Below the pieces are notes generated by a model that had not been told where the DNA came from, made no database searches, and was given only the letters and a program-made list of their open reading frames with translations. A DNA stretch of 64,000 bases from Pontibacter virosus (GTDB lineage Bacteria; Bacteroidota; Bacteroidia; Cytophagales; Hymenobacteraceae): positions 62,001 through 126,000 of the forward strand of contig NZ_QEKI01000012.1 in the NCBI RefSeq assembly GCF_003096355.1, in the 5' to 3' direction. Below, in pieces: positions 25,740-34,574 of this stretch. Position 1 is the stretch's first letter. The number at the start of each line of letters is the position of its first letter. Made by a program: the position numbers and the translations under genes.

Positions 25740-26582
25740 ATGAAAGAGAGCTATTTATTCGACATGACCTTCAACAATGTAGTATTTGCCACACGCAACA
25801 AAGCCTATGGAGCTTATGAGCTAAGGAAAGACTATAGCAAGCACATTATGGCGGCGGCACTAATAGCAACAAGCTTGTTCGCTGCAGGACTAGGTTGGCC
25901 TTTACTGATGCCCGTGCAAGAAAAAGCTATTGCTAGTGAAAAAACACCTGCGAAAGACAATGGTGGCATCGTGATAGAGCAATGGGAATTACCACCGCCA
26001 CCTGCGGCAGATCCTGAACCGCAGCAACAGGCGCCAGTGCCCGCCAGCGAAGAACAAATCAAAACTGTAAGAAACCCGACTACCAGAGTGGTGCCAGACT
26101 CTCATCCCGGGCCTGATGAAGCCCCTCCTACCCAGCAAGAATTGAAAGGAGCAGTAATCGGGACCCAGAATATTGAGGGGGAATCACTACGTAACCTGAA
26201 CCTGTCAGGTATAGAGGGCGAAGGAGGAGACGGCTCCACAGGCACAGGAAGCAGTGAAAGCAGTAATGTGTTTGATTATGCTGAGGAGATGCCTTCATTT
26301 GAGGGAGGAGAAGCTGCTTTGATGCGCCATATTAGCAAAAAAATACGCTACCCGAGACAGGCTGTTACAGAGCAGATAGAGGGCATGGTGATTGTGAGTT
26401 TTGTCGTGAACAGGTATGGCAAGGTAACCGATGCAACTATATTGAAAGGATTAGGTTTCGGGACAGACGAAGAAGCACTACGCGTTATTCAGAGTTTACC
26501 AGACTGGTCACCAGGCAAGCAAAACGGAAAGCCCGTTGCAGTCCGCTATACGCTACCAATCCGGTTCAATCTGCAACGATAA
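25740..26582 (+). CDS. tonB: Second TonB-family energy transducer
   Basis: 280 residues with the same plan as the upstream TonB: TRNKAYGAYELRKDYSKHI at the N-terminus, one membrane helix (MAAALIATSLFAAGLGWPLL), a periplasmic spacer and a C-terminal TonB domain with MPSFEGGEAALMRH, KIRYPRQAVTEQIEG and DWSPGKQNGKPVAVRYTLP. The spacer is Gln/Glu/Ser/Gly-rich (ADPEPQQQAPVPASEEQ, then a GEGGDGSTGTGSSESS linker) and lacks the long proline rod. The two proteins are clear paralogues. The gene has its own upstream region of 178 bp after a terminator, so it may be regulated separately. Different spacer chemistry suggests different partner receptors or stiffness. Confidence 0.92.
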   Translation: MKESYLFDMTFNNVVFATRNKAYGAYELRKDYSKHIMAAALIATSLFAAGLGWPLLMPVQEKAIASEKTPAKDNGGIVIEQWELPPPPAADPEPQQQAPVPASEEQIKTVRNPTTRVVPDSHPGPDEAPPTQQELKGAVIGTQNIEGESLRNLNLSGIEGEGGDGSTGTGSSESSNVFDYAEEMPSFEGGEAALMRHISKKIRYPRQAVTEQIEGMVIVSFVVNRYGKVTDATILKGLGFGTDEEALRVIQSLPDWSPGKQNGKPVAVRYTLPIRFNLQR

Positions 26583-26599
26583 GTAAGAATATAAAGTAT

Positions 26600-26639
26600 A
26601 AAGCAGAAGCTAAACTACACATAGCGCGGCTTCTGCTTT
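26600..26639 (+). terminator. Probable intrinsic terminator after the second tonB
   Basis: AAAGCAGAAGC/GCTTCTGCTTT stem, 18-nt loop, followed by AGTTTTT. Confidence 0.7.
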
Positions 26640-26694
26640 AGTTTTTAAAGTATAAACCTTAAATTTAGGCCTACATATATAGGCAAACCTGAAC

Positions 26695-26958
26695 ATGTTA
26701 CGACCAAGGAGAGGAGATGAGAGATCGTCTGTTACGTATTTCAATAAATTTGCACGCTATTTCGGCATGCTGATGACATTGGTTTATGTGGCAGCAGGGT
26801 TGTTTATGATCTTTATGGATGGGGATAAATACAATTTGAGCATGTCTAAGACATCACAAACGATCTTTGGTGGGGTACTTATCCTTTACGGACTCGTACG
26901 ATTTGTTAGAGCATATCAGGTTAATTCCAAATCAAGGAGAGACAGACAAGATGATTAA
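26695..26958 (+). CDS. Small inner-membrane protein, unknown function
   Basis: 87 residues. Basic N-terminus (LRPRRGDERSS), two membrane helices (YFGMLMTLVYVAAGLFMIFM at about 22-42, and IFGGVLILYGLVRFVRAY at about 57-75) and a highly charged C-terminus. The stop overlaps the start of the following lipoprotein gene by 8 bp, implying translational coupling and a shared function. Its place between TonB and the PstS-like gene is suggestive but gives no function. Confidence 0.75.
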   Translation: MLRPRRGDERSSVTYFNKFARYFGMLMTLVYVAAGLFMIFMDGDKYNLSMSKTSQTIFGGVLILYGLVRFVRAYQVNSKSRRDRQDD

Positions 26959-27913
26959 AGCAGCCAAGGTGTTTCTTGGGCTCGCGCTGGTTGCACTGGC
27001 AGCTTGCAACAGTGACCCTAAGACAGAACGTGACACCTCTACAACAGGTACCATCGGCATCCGGGTAGACGAAACACTCCAACCTATTATAGAAAGCCAG
27101 GTTAACGCTTTTGAAGGCATATACAGATACGCCAGCATAAATGCGCAGTACAAGGCAGAAGGCCAGGTGTTCAGAGAACTGCTCGATGACAGCACTCGAA
27201 TTGCGATTGTGTCCAGGCAGCTAACTGACCAGGAAAAAGCAGTTTTTGACCAAAGAAAGATCACACCCAGGTATACCAGAATTGCTATTGATGCCGTTGC
27301 ACTTATTGTGAACAACAAAAACCAGGATACGCTCCTGACCATGAACCAACTGCGTGACATCTTTTCAGGAAAGATCACTAGCTGGAAACAGTTGAACCCA
27401 GAGAGTAGCTTGCGGGATATTGCCCTCGTGTTTGATAACAATAACTCCAGTACGGCCAGGTATATGCGCGATACCCTGATAGCGGGCCAGCCATTGCCTC
27501 CAACAGCCACCGCAAGCAACTCCCACCCGGCCCTTATAGACTATGTGGCCAAGAACGAGAATGCGATTGGGGTGATCGGGGTAAACTGGATCAGCGATCG
27601 GGATGATACGACTTCTGTTAATTTCTTAAACCAAATAAAAGTGGTAGGTATAAGTACAGAAGACAATCCGATAACAACAGACAGTTACTTTCAACCGTAT
27701 CAGGCTTACATCGCACAAGGCGATTACCCGCTCAGGAGATTCTGGTATATCATTAGTACTGAGGGCCGTGCAGGTCTTGGCACAGGTTTTGCAGCTTACG
27801 TAGCAAGCGACCGCGGGCAACGCATTATATTGAAGTCTGGCCTTGTGCCTGCCACTATGCCTGTACGTATAGTAGGCTTTAACAACAGGCCAAGCAAATT
27901 CGATCAAGATTAA
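26951..27913 (+). CDS. PstS-like phosphate-binding superfamily lipoprotein
   Basis: 320 residues from MIKAAKVFLGLALVALAACN, a lipoprotein signal with Cys19. The rest is a type-2 periplasmic-binding-protein fold related to PstS, with the ligand-loop features IAIVSRQLTDQEKAVF, VDAVALIVNNKNQDTLL-like hinge residues, LRDIFSGKITSWKQLNPES and IGVIGVNWISD. The start is set at 26951, because the upstream in-frame extension would lie within the preceding gene. It overlaps that gene by 8 bp. No pst transport genes follow, so it is not part of a standard phosphate ABC system. It may act as an extracytoplasmic sensor or partner of the TonB/TPR proteins around it. Confidence 0.82.
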   Translation: MIKAAKVFLGLALVALAACNSDPKTERDTSTTGTIGIRVDETLQPIIESQVNAFEGIYRYASINAQYKAEGQVFRELLDDSTRIAIVSRQLTDQEKAVFDQRKITPRYTRIAIDAVALIVNNKNQDTLLTMNQLRDIFSGKITSWKQLNPESSLRDIALVFDNNNSSTARYMRDTLIAGQPLPPTATASNSHPALIDYVAKNENAIGVIGVNWISDRDDTTSVNFLNQIKVVGISTEDNPITTDSYFQPYQAYIAQGDYPLRRFWYIISTEGRAGLGTGFAAYVASDRGQRIILKSGLVPATMPVRIVGFNNRPSKFDQD

Positions 27914-27957
27914 AGATTACAACAAACAATAATAACACAACCTAAATTTAACTAACA

Positions 27958-29562
27958 ATGACAAATAACTGGAAATATGCTTTACTGGTAGCTGCCATGT
28001 TCCCTACGGCAGCGGCATTTGCGCAGTCTGGCGATCAGGGCCGTAGAGCAGCTGAACTAGGCCGCTATCAGGAGGCTAAGTCTATTTATAAATCTCAGTT
28101 GAACGACAAAAAAGCTGACAACGCATATTTTGGACTAGGTGATGTATACCTTCGCTCCGAAAATCCGGATTCAGCTGCCTATTACTTTAACCAGGGTCTG
28201 TCAAAGAACTCGAAGTCTGCCATCAACATGGTAGGTCTGGGTAAAGTAGAGATGGCCAAAGGCAACCGCGCTGGCGCTGAGAAGCACTTTGCCGATGCGA
28301 TGAAACGTGGCAAAAAGGATTCATTTGTGCTGTCAAGCATCGGAGAAGCTTATCTAATGGCTCCTGAAGCAACAGAGCAGGATTATAACAAAGCGATTGA
28401 ATACCTGAAGCAGGCCGTTGATCGCGATAAGAATAATGCGGAGGCTTATCTGCTAATGGGTGATGCTTACCTGAAACTGGGTAACGGTGGTCAGGCTATG
28501 ACCAGCTATGACAATGCTATCCGTATCAACGACAAGTCTCCAAAGGCTCACTTGAGAAGAGGACAGCTTTACACTAGCTCACGTAACTACAACGAAGCAG
28601 AAGAAGCTTATAAGAAAGCAATTGAGCTAGACCCTAACTACGCACCTGCTTACAGCGACCTAGGCGAGCTTTACTACTTTGCCGGCCAGTATGACATGGC
28701 TCTTTCTACGTTCAAGCAGTTTGTAGACATGTCTGAGAACACTCCTGCTACACGTGCTAAGTACGCGTCTTTCCTGTTCCTGACAAAAGACTATGAAGGA
28801 ACACTGCGTGAAGTACAGGAAGTTCTGAAAACAGATCCTGAGAACAAGACGATGAACCGTCTGTTAGCTTACTCTTACCTGGAGCTCGGCAAGCCAGAAG
28901 AAGCGCTTCAGGCAATGGAAAATTACCTGAGCAAGGTAGACCAGAATAGCCTGATCGCAAGTGACTACGAATACTATGGTAGAATACTGGCAAGAAACAA
29001 CCAGCCAGCCAAGGCTGTAGAGAACCTAGAGAAGGCGATTGCACTAGAGCCAACTAAACCGGAGCTTTATTACGACCTGGCTAACATGTATGCTCGTGAA
29101 AAGCAGTTTGATAAAGCTGTAGAGGTGTACAACAGAAAGCAGGAGAAGCTTGGCGCTTCCAATACTGACTACTTCCACCTGGGTAATGCCTACATGATGG
29201 CAGAGCAGTTTGATAAGGCTGACGAGACTTATAAGAAGATCACGGACGCCAACCCTACTTATGCTTATGCTCACCTGTGGAGAGCCCGTGCGCAGGCTAA
29301 CCTGGACCCTGAAACTGAGCAAGGCTTAGCTAAACCTCACTACGAAGAGTTTATCAAACTCACCAATGGTGAAAAAGAGAAGTATAAGAAGGAGTTGATT
29401 GAGGCTAACACATACCTGGGTTATTATTTCTACCTGAAGGGTGAGCGTGATAATGCTGTTAAGTACTGGACAGAAGTGAAAACTTTGGACCCAACTAACA
29501 CACAGGCTGAAACAGCCCTGGCTGAAATCAACAAGACGACTGCAACTAAAAAGAAGCGTTAA
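27958..29562 (+). CDS. Secreted tetratricopeptide-repeat protein
   Basis: 534 residues. Signal peptide WKYALLVAAMFPTAAAFAQ is followed by about 12 TPR units with the expected A/G/Y/P spacing, for example AEAYLLMGDAYLKLGNGGQA, PKAHLRRGQLYTSSRNYNEA and APAYSDLGELYYFAGQYDMA; the C-terminus is basic (KTTATKKKR). TPRs mediate protein-protein contact; a periplasmic scaffold role is inferred. It begins 44 bp after the PstS-like gene and ends at a strong terminator, closing the TonB-associated gene set. Conserved, housekeeping-like codon use and only one heptamer copy. Confidence 0.88.
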   Translation: MTNNWKYALLVAAMFPTAAAFAQSGDQGRRAAELGRYQEAKSIYKSQLNDKKADNAYFGLGDVYLRSENPDSAAYYFNQGLSKNSKSAINMVGLGKVEMAKGNRAGAEKHFADAMKRGKKDSFVLSSIGEAYLMAPEATEQDYNKAIEYLKQAVDRDKNNAEAYLLMGDAYLKLGNGGQAMTSYDNAIRINDKSPKAHLRRGQLYTSSRNYNEAEEAYKKAIELDPNYAPAYSDLGELYYFAGQYDMALSTFKQFVDMSENTPATRAKYASFLFLTKDYEGTLREVQEVLKTDPENKTMNRLLAYSYLELGKPEEALQAMENYLSKVDQNSLIASDYEYYGRILARNNQPAKAVENLEKAIALEPTKPELYYDLANMYAREKQFDKAVEVYNRKQEKLGASNTDYFHLGNAYMMAEQFDKADETYKKITDANPTYAYAHLWRARAQANLDPETEQGLAKPHYEEFIKLTNGEKEKYKKELIEANTYLGYYFYLKGERDNAVKYWTEVKTLDPTNTQAETALAEINKTTATKKKR

Positions 29563-29585
29563 TCTAATTAACCGCTTGACCATAG

Positions 29586-29616
29586 AAAAGCCCGCTCCTG
29601 ATGGAGTGGGCTTTTT
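29586..29616. terminator. Intrinsic terminator between the TPR gene and rluD
   Basis: AAAAGCCCGCTCC/GGAGTGGGCTTTT stem (one G-U), TGAT loop, T-run, then TATACCT. Near-identical in sequence to the feoB terminator at 57106. Confidence 0.85.
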
Positions 29617-29653
29617 GTATTCTATACCTTCGGGTAAGTGATGATTTTATACC

Positions 29654-30691
29654 TTACTGATTTTCGTAAAGCGACCACTTTTCTAATGCAGCCTGGAAGT
29701 CCTCGGGTAATTCAGAGTTGAATTGTATACACTCTTTGGTAGTAGGATGAATAAAACCAAGTGATTTTGCATGTAATGCCTGACGTGGCATCAACTTAAA
29801 GGCATTCTCTACAAATGTCTTATATGAGCCTGTTGGCATGCCTTGTAGTATCTTATTTCCTCCATAGGTAGTATCAGAGAATAGCGGATGCCCCAAGTAC
29901 TTCATATGCGCTCTGATCTGGTGCGTTCTACCCGTCTCCAAATTACACTGCACCAGCGATACATACTTGAACTTCTGCAGTACCTTGTAATGGGTAACGG
30001 CGTGTTTTCCAAATTCTCCGCCCGGGTATACGGTCATTACTCTCCTATCTTTTGCGCTGCGACCTACATGGCCTACAATTGTGCCTGCTTCCTGCTTAGG
30101 TACGCCCCATACCAGAGCATAATAGGTTCGCTCGATCGTATGCTTAAAGAACTGCTTTGCCAGAAAAGCCATGCTATACTCCGTTTTGGCTATGACAAGT
30201 AAGCCGGAGGTATCTTTGTCAATACGGTGCACCAGCCCGGGTCGCCCCTCTCCATTACGTTTAGTAGGAAGCTGTTGCAAGTGATAGGTAAGCGCATTTA
30301 CCAGTGTCCCTGACCAGTTATTAAACCCTGGGTGCACGACCATCCCTGGTTCCTTGTTAATGATCAGCAACTCATCATCTTCGTAGATAATGTCGATCGG
30401 TATATCCTCCGGGATTATCTCAGTGTCACGTGGGGGCGTAGCCAGTGTAATGGTGATCACATCCAGCGGTTTCACCTTGTAGCTTACTTTTACAGGCTTC
30501 TGGTTCACCTGCACTGATTCGGAACGTATGGCCCCCTGCAGCTTGTTGCGGGTCACATTGGGCAGTCGGTCCATCAGGAATTTATCAATTCGTAAAAGCG
30601 CCTGCCCCTTGTCCACTACAATACGATGGTGCTCGTATAATTCGTCCGAATCTTCTATACTGTCCTGCTCTTCTTCTTCAAAGTCAATCAC
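29654..30691 (-). CDS. rluD: RluA-family 23S rRNA pseudouridine synthase (RluD-like)
   Basis: 345 residues. An acidic N-terminal extension precedes an S4 RNA-binding domain (LRIDKFLMDRLPNVTRNKLQ) and the RluA-type catalytic domain, with GRPGLVHRIDKDTSGLLV carrying the catalytic Asp and GRTHQIRAHMKYLGHPLFSD. It converts uridines of 23S rRNA to pseudouridine. RluD is favoured over RluA and RluC by the S4 domain and size, but site specificity is not proven. The preceding ompH gene ends at its own terminator 82 bp away, so rluD is probably transcribed separately. Confidence 0.92.
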   Translation of the reverse strand: MIDFEEEEQDSIEDSDELYEHHRIVVDKGQALLRIDKFLMDRLPNVTRNKLQGAIRSESVQVNQKPVKVSYKVKPLDVITITLATPPRDTEIIPEDIPIDIIYEDDELLIINKEPGMVVHPGFNNWSGTLVNALTYHLQQLPTKRNGEGRPGLVHRIDKDTSGLLVIAKTEYSMAFLAKQFFKHTIERTYYALVWGVPKQEAGTIVGHVGRSAKDRRVMTVYPGGEFGKHAVTHYKVLQKFKYVSLVQCNLETGRTHQIRAHMKYLGHPLFSDTTYGGNKILQGMPTGSYKTFVENAFKLMPRQALHAKSLGFIHPTTKECIQFNSELPEDFQAALEKWSLYENQ

Positions 30692-30720
30692 GGTGTACTG
30701 GCTTTAGGTATAAACAAAAA

Positions 30721-30749
30721 GAAAGCCGAGGTATAGAACATCGGCTTTC
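30721..30749 (-). terminator. Intrinsic terminator of the bamA-ompH-ompH cluster
   Basis: GAAAGCCGA/TCGGCTTTC stem; on the minus strand it is followed by TTTTTG. Its loop contains TATACCT on the minus strand. Confidence 0.85.
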
Positions 30750-30772
30750 CTGAACTCACAAAGGAGTGTTAA

Positions 30773-31378
30773 TTACTTTTTCTTCTTAGCTGGAGTAGCT
30801 GCTGGCTTAGCGGCAGCTGGTTGCTGCTGTGGCTGGGCCTGCTGTGCTGCTGCCGGCTGCTTGCTAGGGTCTACACCCAGTTTCTTGAACACCAGGTTGT
30901 TGATGCTGCCACTTTCAGGACCTTCCAGAATAGCTTGCTCGCTCAGGATATATAGGTAACCGTTTTCTTTAGCTACATCTTTAATGGCGTTCTCGATCTT
31001 AACTAGCACTGGCTGAATCAAAGACTGCTCTTTTTCACGGATAGACATCTGAGCATCGTACTGGAATTTCTGGATAGACTGCTCCAGGTTCATCAGTTCA
31101 CGCTCTTTGTCTTCGCGTACCACTTTGTCCATGGTGGAAGCACCTTTCTGATAAGCCTGCAACTTGGTATTGTACTCAGTTTCTTTTGTTGCGAACTGCT
31201 CTTGCAGCTTCTGACCATATACTTCCAACTCTTTTTGCATAGAGGCTCTTTCTGGCATCTTGCTCAGAATCTCTTCTACGTTAGCATATCCTATCTTAGT
31301 CGCCTGCTCGTTCGTCTGTGCAAAAGAGGCAAAGCTGATAAAGAAAAACGCTACTACTAAAAATTTGATTTTGTTCAT
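30773..31378 (-). CDS. OmpH/Skp-type periplasmic chaperone, second copy
   Basis: 201 residues. Signal peptide KIKFLVVAFFFISFASFAQ, then the Skp/OmpH coiled-coil body (MPERASMQKELEVYGQKLQE and NLEQSIQKFQYDAQMSIREK) and a low-complexity tail of Gln, Pro, Ala and Lys. It escorts unfolded outer-membrane proteins through the periplasm to BamA. Paralogue of the gene 31 bp upstream; the tails differ (Q/P/A/K here, a PPTKKK tail there). Probably the last gene of the bam cluster. Confidence 0.9.
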   Translation of the reverse strand: MNKIKFLVVAFFFISFASFAQTNEQATKIGYANVEEILSKMPERASMQKELEVYGQKLQEQFATKETEYNTKLQAYQKGASTMDKVVREDKERELMNLEQSIQKFQYDAQMSIREKEQSLIQPVLVKIENAIKDVAKENGYLYILSEQAILEGPESGSINNLVFKKLGVDPSKQPAAAQQAQPQQQPAAAKPAATPAKKKK

Positions 31379-31409
31379 GATTGGATGGTTAATTTGTTAT
31401 TCTTGTTGT

Positions 31410-32075
31410 TTAGTTGTTTGACTTCTTCTTTGTTGGGGGCGTTTTTTTCTTGTCCTGCTGTTGCGTTTGGTTCTCTTCGTTTTGTATACCTGTTTCAGGT
31501 AGGCTATCCGGATCATCCACTAACGCATCTGCTGGCTGTTTGCCAGGCACATTCTGTTTATCGGTAGCAAGGCCCAACTCTTCCAACACATACTCTGTGT
31601 AATCATGCACCGGGTTGGTATAGATCATGATCAGGTCGCCTGACTTATCAAATACCGTTTGCAGGCCTTTGGCCTTGGCCACTTTCTCTACTGCCGTAAA
31701 TACTTCGTCCTGAATTGGTCTGATCAGGTCCTGACGCCGCTTAAACATCATCCCCTCAAAACCGAAGACTTTGCGTTGGTATTCCCGCACTTCGTTCTCT
31801 TTTCGAGTGATTTCAGCCAGACGCTTTTTCTTCATTTCTTCCGTCAGAAGCACTTCCTCGGCCTTGTAGTCTTCTTTCATCTTCTCCACCGCCTGGTGCA
31901 AGCCTTCTATCTCCCTCTGCCAGGCCGCACTCTGCTTGTCCAACTCCACCTGCGCTTTGGCGTAAGCCGGCATCTTGCTGAGGATGAAGTTAGAATCAAT
32001 ATAGCCAAACTTCTGCGCCTGTGAAACAGTCGTTAGGAAAAATCCGGCTAAAAAGATGAACAAAAACTTTTTCAT
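31410..32075 (-). CDS. OmpH/Skp-type periplasmic chaperone, first copy
   Basis: 221 residues. Signal peptide KKFLFIFLAGFFLTTVSQAQ, followed by the OmpH fold: YIDSNFILSKMPAYAKAQVE, a long coiled coil (EGLHQAVEKMKEDYKAEEVL) and VFDKSGDLIMIYTNPVHDYT. The C-terminus is unstructured and basic. It starts 9 bp after bamA, the common Bacteroidota order bamA-ompH-ompH, so it is a chaperone for beta-barrel assembly. Confidence 0.92.
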   Translation of the reverse strand: MKKFLFIFLAGFFLTTVSQAQKFGYIDSNFILSKMPAYAKAQVELDKQSAAWQREIEGLHQAVEKMKEDYKAEEVLLTEEMKKKRLAEITRKENEVREYQRKVFGFEGMMFKRRQDLIRPIQDEVFTAVEKVAKAKGLQTVFDKSGDLIMIYTNPVHDYTEYVLEELGLATDKQNVPGKQPADALVDDPDSLPETGIQNEENQTQQQDKKKTPPTKKKSNN

Positions 32076-32084
32076 ACTAATTCC

Positions 32085-34574
32085 TTATCGTATCTGCTGT
32101 CCGATCATGAAGTGGAACTGACCACGCTTCATTTCCGGACGTCCAGGCACATCGTCAAACCTCCAACCGTAGTCGAAGCCTAGCAGACCGAAGGCTGCCA
32201 TGAAGATACGCACACCCACACCACCTGAGCGGTATAGCTTAAAGGGATTGTATCGGTCATAAGCACCAAAGCTGTTACCTGCTTCCAGGAATGTTAAACC
32301 ATAGATCGTAGCAGCCGGGTTAGGAGAGATCAGATACCTCGCCTCCATTACAAACTTGTTATAAGCAATGCCGCCAGTGTTAGCTAAAGTTGGATCCGGG
32401 TTGTTAATTACGGATTCGTCGTCATAGCCACGCAGACCAATGTAGTCAGTTCCTACAAAGATGTTGGCGCCGCCCAAGCCGTTACCTCCTAATCTAAAAC
32501 GCTCAAACGGTCCAATGCTTGTCTTCGAGTTGTAGTTATTCAGGAAGCCAAAGTGGGCTCGTGTGTTCAATACCAAATTCCCTGCCAAATTCATGAAGAA
32601 CGAGGCATCAAACATCCATTTATTAAATTCTACAAACTCGTAGTTGTTGCGCTGCTCTGAAAACAGGGAGTAAGGCGGTGTCAGGTTCACACTGAGAGAG
32701 ATATTGGAACCTCTGCGAGGGAAAGTCGGGTTGTCGATACTTACACGCGCCAGTGTGTTGTTTAAAGATATACTGTTCGATATACCATTGTTAAAACCAC
32801 CAAACAGATTAAAGTTTTTCAGGGTATAGCGGTTGTAGCTTAGAGAGTGGCTCAACTGGAAGAAGTTGTCCGGCCAATTCAAAGTGCGGCCCAAACTCAG
32901 CGCTGCACCGTCTACATTCAGTCGGCTGTCCACATCGGCTCTCGGGTCACGACGGACGGTTTTGAACAAACTCGCTGTAAGTGAGTTCCGCTTACGCCCT
33001 CCCAGCCACGGCTCTGTGAAAGAGAACGAGTAAGACTGGTAATAGCGTCCGTTTGCCTGAACGTTAAGTGAGAGGCGCTGGCCATCACCACTAGGCAGCG
33101 GTCTCCATTCCGACAGCTTCAGCAGCTTGCGGGTTGAGAAGTTGTTCAAGGTAAGGCCTACAGTACCTACCGCTCCAATCGGTCCACCCCAACCCCCTGA
33201 AAGGCTGATCTGGTCGTTCGGGCGCTCCGATACGGTATAGTTAATGTCCACCGTTCCTTCTTCCGGGTTTGGCATCGGGTTCAGCCCGATCGTTTCCGGG
33301 TCAAAGTAGCCTAGGTTAGCTAATTCGTTACGTGAGCGGATCAAGTCATCGCGGCTGTACTTCTGTCCAGGCAAGGTGCGAATCTCGCGGAGCACCACAT
33401 GGTCGCTCGTTTTAGTGTTGCCTGTCACCGTCACTTTACTGATCGTCGCCTGCGGACCTTCTGACACGCGCATTTCGATGTCTATCGAGTCGCCTTCCAC
33501 TGTCACCTCCACCGGATCGATGTTAAAGAACAGGTAACCATCATTCTGGTAAAGGGCCGACACGTCCACACCCGTAGGGTTATAGTTCAGTCGCTTGTCC
33601 AACTCCTGCTTGTTGTAAACATCGCCTTTGTTGATGCCCAGCACTCGGGTCAGGTAATCATCTTCGTACAGATAATTTCCATTCCAGGTAATGTTGCGGT
33701 AATAATAGCGGTTGCCTTCATCCAGCACAATCCGGATTCCCAAACGGTCTGGACTCACATTATAGACAGTATCTGACACAATGATTGCATCCCGATAGCC
33801 TTCTGAATTGTAAAAGTCTAGTAAAAGCTGTTTATCGTTCTCGTATTCTGAGCGCTGGAATTTTGAAGAAGTAAATATCTTGTAAAGGCGCTTCTCTTTT
33901 GTCTTCTTGAGCTGACGACGCAGTTTTTTGTCAGCAAAGGCTTCATTGCCTTCAAAGATGATTTCGGATATCTTTACTTTATCGCCTCTGTCAATGTTAA
34001 TGTTCAGCACCACACTGTTTGGAAGGAGTGAGTCAGGGCGCTGCACAATGTTGATCTTTGCATTGAGGTAGCTTTTCTCAGCGTAGTATTTGCGAATAGC
34101 GGCACGTGTCTGGTTGAGAACGGCATCTGTCACCACTTTGCCCCTAATCAGGTTAATCTTTTCGCGGAGCGCATCCTGTTGCGACTTGTTTATACCGGTG
34201 AACTCGAAGCGGGACAGACGTGGGCGTTCTTTCAGGTCGAAGTTTAGGAAAATCTGGTTGCCTTCGATACGTGTTACGTATACATCCACATCCCCCAATA
34301 TACCCTGGTCCCAAAGTTTCTGAATGGCACGGCTGATGTCTTCGCCCGGCACAGTGATCTCATCACCCACCTTTAGACCTGAAACAGCCATAAGTGAAGT
34401 AGGGTCGAGGAATTTAATACCTGTAAACTCAATCCCGCCGATGCGGTACTGCTGGGGCTGGGCGTAGTCTATCGTATTGCTCTGTGCTGGATTATTCAGA
34501 ACTTGGGAAGAAGCTGTGCCTGCCATTAGGAAAAACACAAGCACCCAGATGCATCTTGTCATTAATATGTTCAC
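32085..34574 (-). CDS. bamA: Outer-membrane protein assembly factor BamA
   Basis: 829 residues. After a signal peptide (WVLVFFLMAGTASSQ) come POTRA domains (about 45-430; for example YRIGGIEFTGIKFLDPTSLM and ATISKVTVTGNTKTSDHVVL) and a C-terminal 16-stranded beta-barrel with the Omp85 motif region YDWRF-like GFDYGWRFDDVPG. It folds and inserts outer-membrane proteins. The annotated GTG start at 34574 overlaps the uppS stop by 4 bp (GTGA), implying coupling. ATG 34562 is an alternative that gives a cleaner signal peptide. The terminal residue is Arg rather than the usual aromatic. Confidence 0.95.
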   Translation of the reverse strand: MNILMTRCIWVLVFFLMAGTASSQVLNNPAQSNTIDYAQPQQYRIGGIEFTGIKFLDPTSLMAVSGLKVGDEITVPGEDISRAIQKLWDQGILGDVDVYVTRIEGNQIFLNFDLKERPRLSRFEFTGINKSQQDALREKINLIRGKVVTDAVLNQTRAAIRKYYAEKSYLNAKINIVQRPDSLLPNSVVLNINIDRGDKVKISEIIFEGNEAFADKKLRRQLKKTKEKRLYKIFTSSKFQRSEYENDKQLLLDFYNSEGYRDAIIVSDTVYNVSPDRLGIRIVLDEGNRYYYRNITWNGNYLYEDDYLTRVLGINKGDVYNKQELDKRLNYNPTGVDVSALYQNDGYLFFNIDPVEVTVEGDSIDIEMRVSEGPQATISKVTVTGNTKTSDHVVLREIRTLPGQKYSRDDLIRSRNELANLGYFDPETIGLNPMPNPEEGTVDINYTVSERPNDQISLSGGWGGPIGAVGTVGLTLNNFSTRKLLKLSEWRPLPSGDGQRLSLNVQANGRYYQSYSFSFTEPWLGGRKRNSLTASLFKTVRRDPRADVDSRLNVDGAALSLGRTLNWPDNFFQLSHSLSYNRYTLKNFNLFGGFNNGISNSISLNNTLARVSIDNPTFPRRGSNISLSVNLTPPYSLFSEQRNNYEFVEFNKWMFDASFFMNLAGNLVLNTRAHFGFLNNYNSKTSIGPFERFRLGGNGLGGANIFVGTDYIGLRGYDDESVINNPDPTLANTGGIAYNKFVMEARYLISPNPAATIYGLTFLEAGNSFGAYDRYNPFKLYRSGGVGVRIFMAAFGLLGFDYGWRFDDVPGRPEMKRGQFHFMIGQQIR

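Noticed and set aside
26867..26950. N-terminal extension of the PstS-like lipoprotein
   Set aside because: It lies inside the preceding gene and would bury the lipoprotein signal; ATG 26951 restores a normal lipobox protein.
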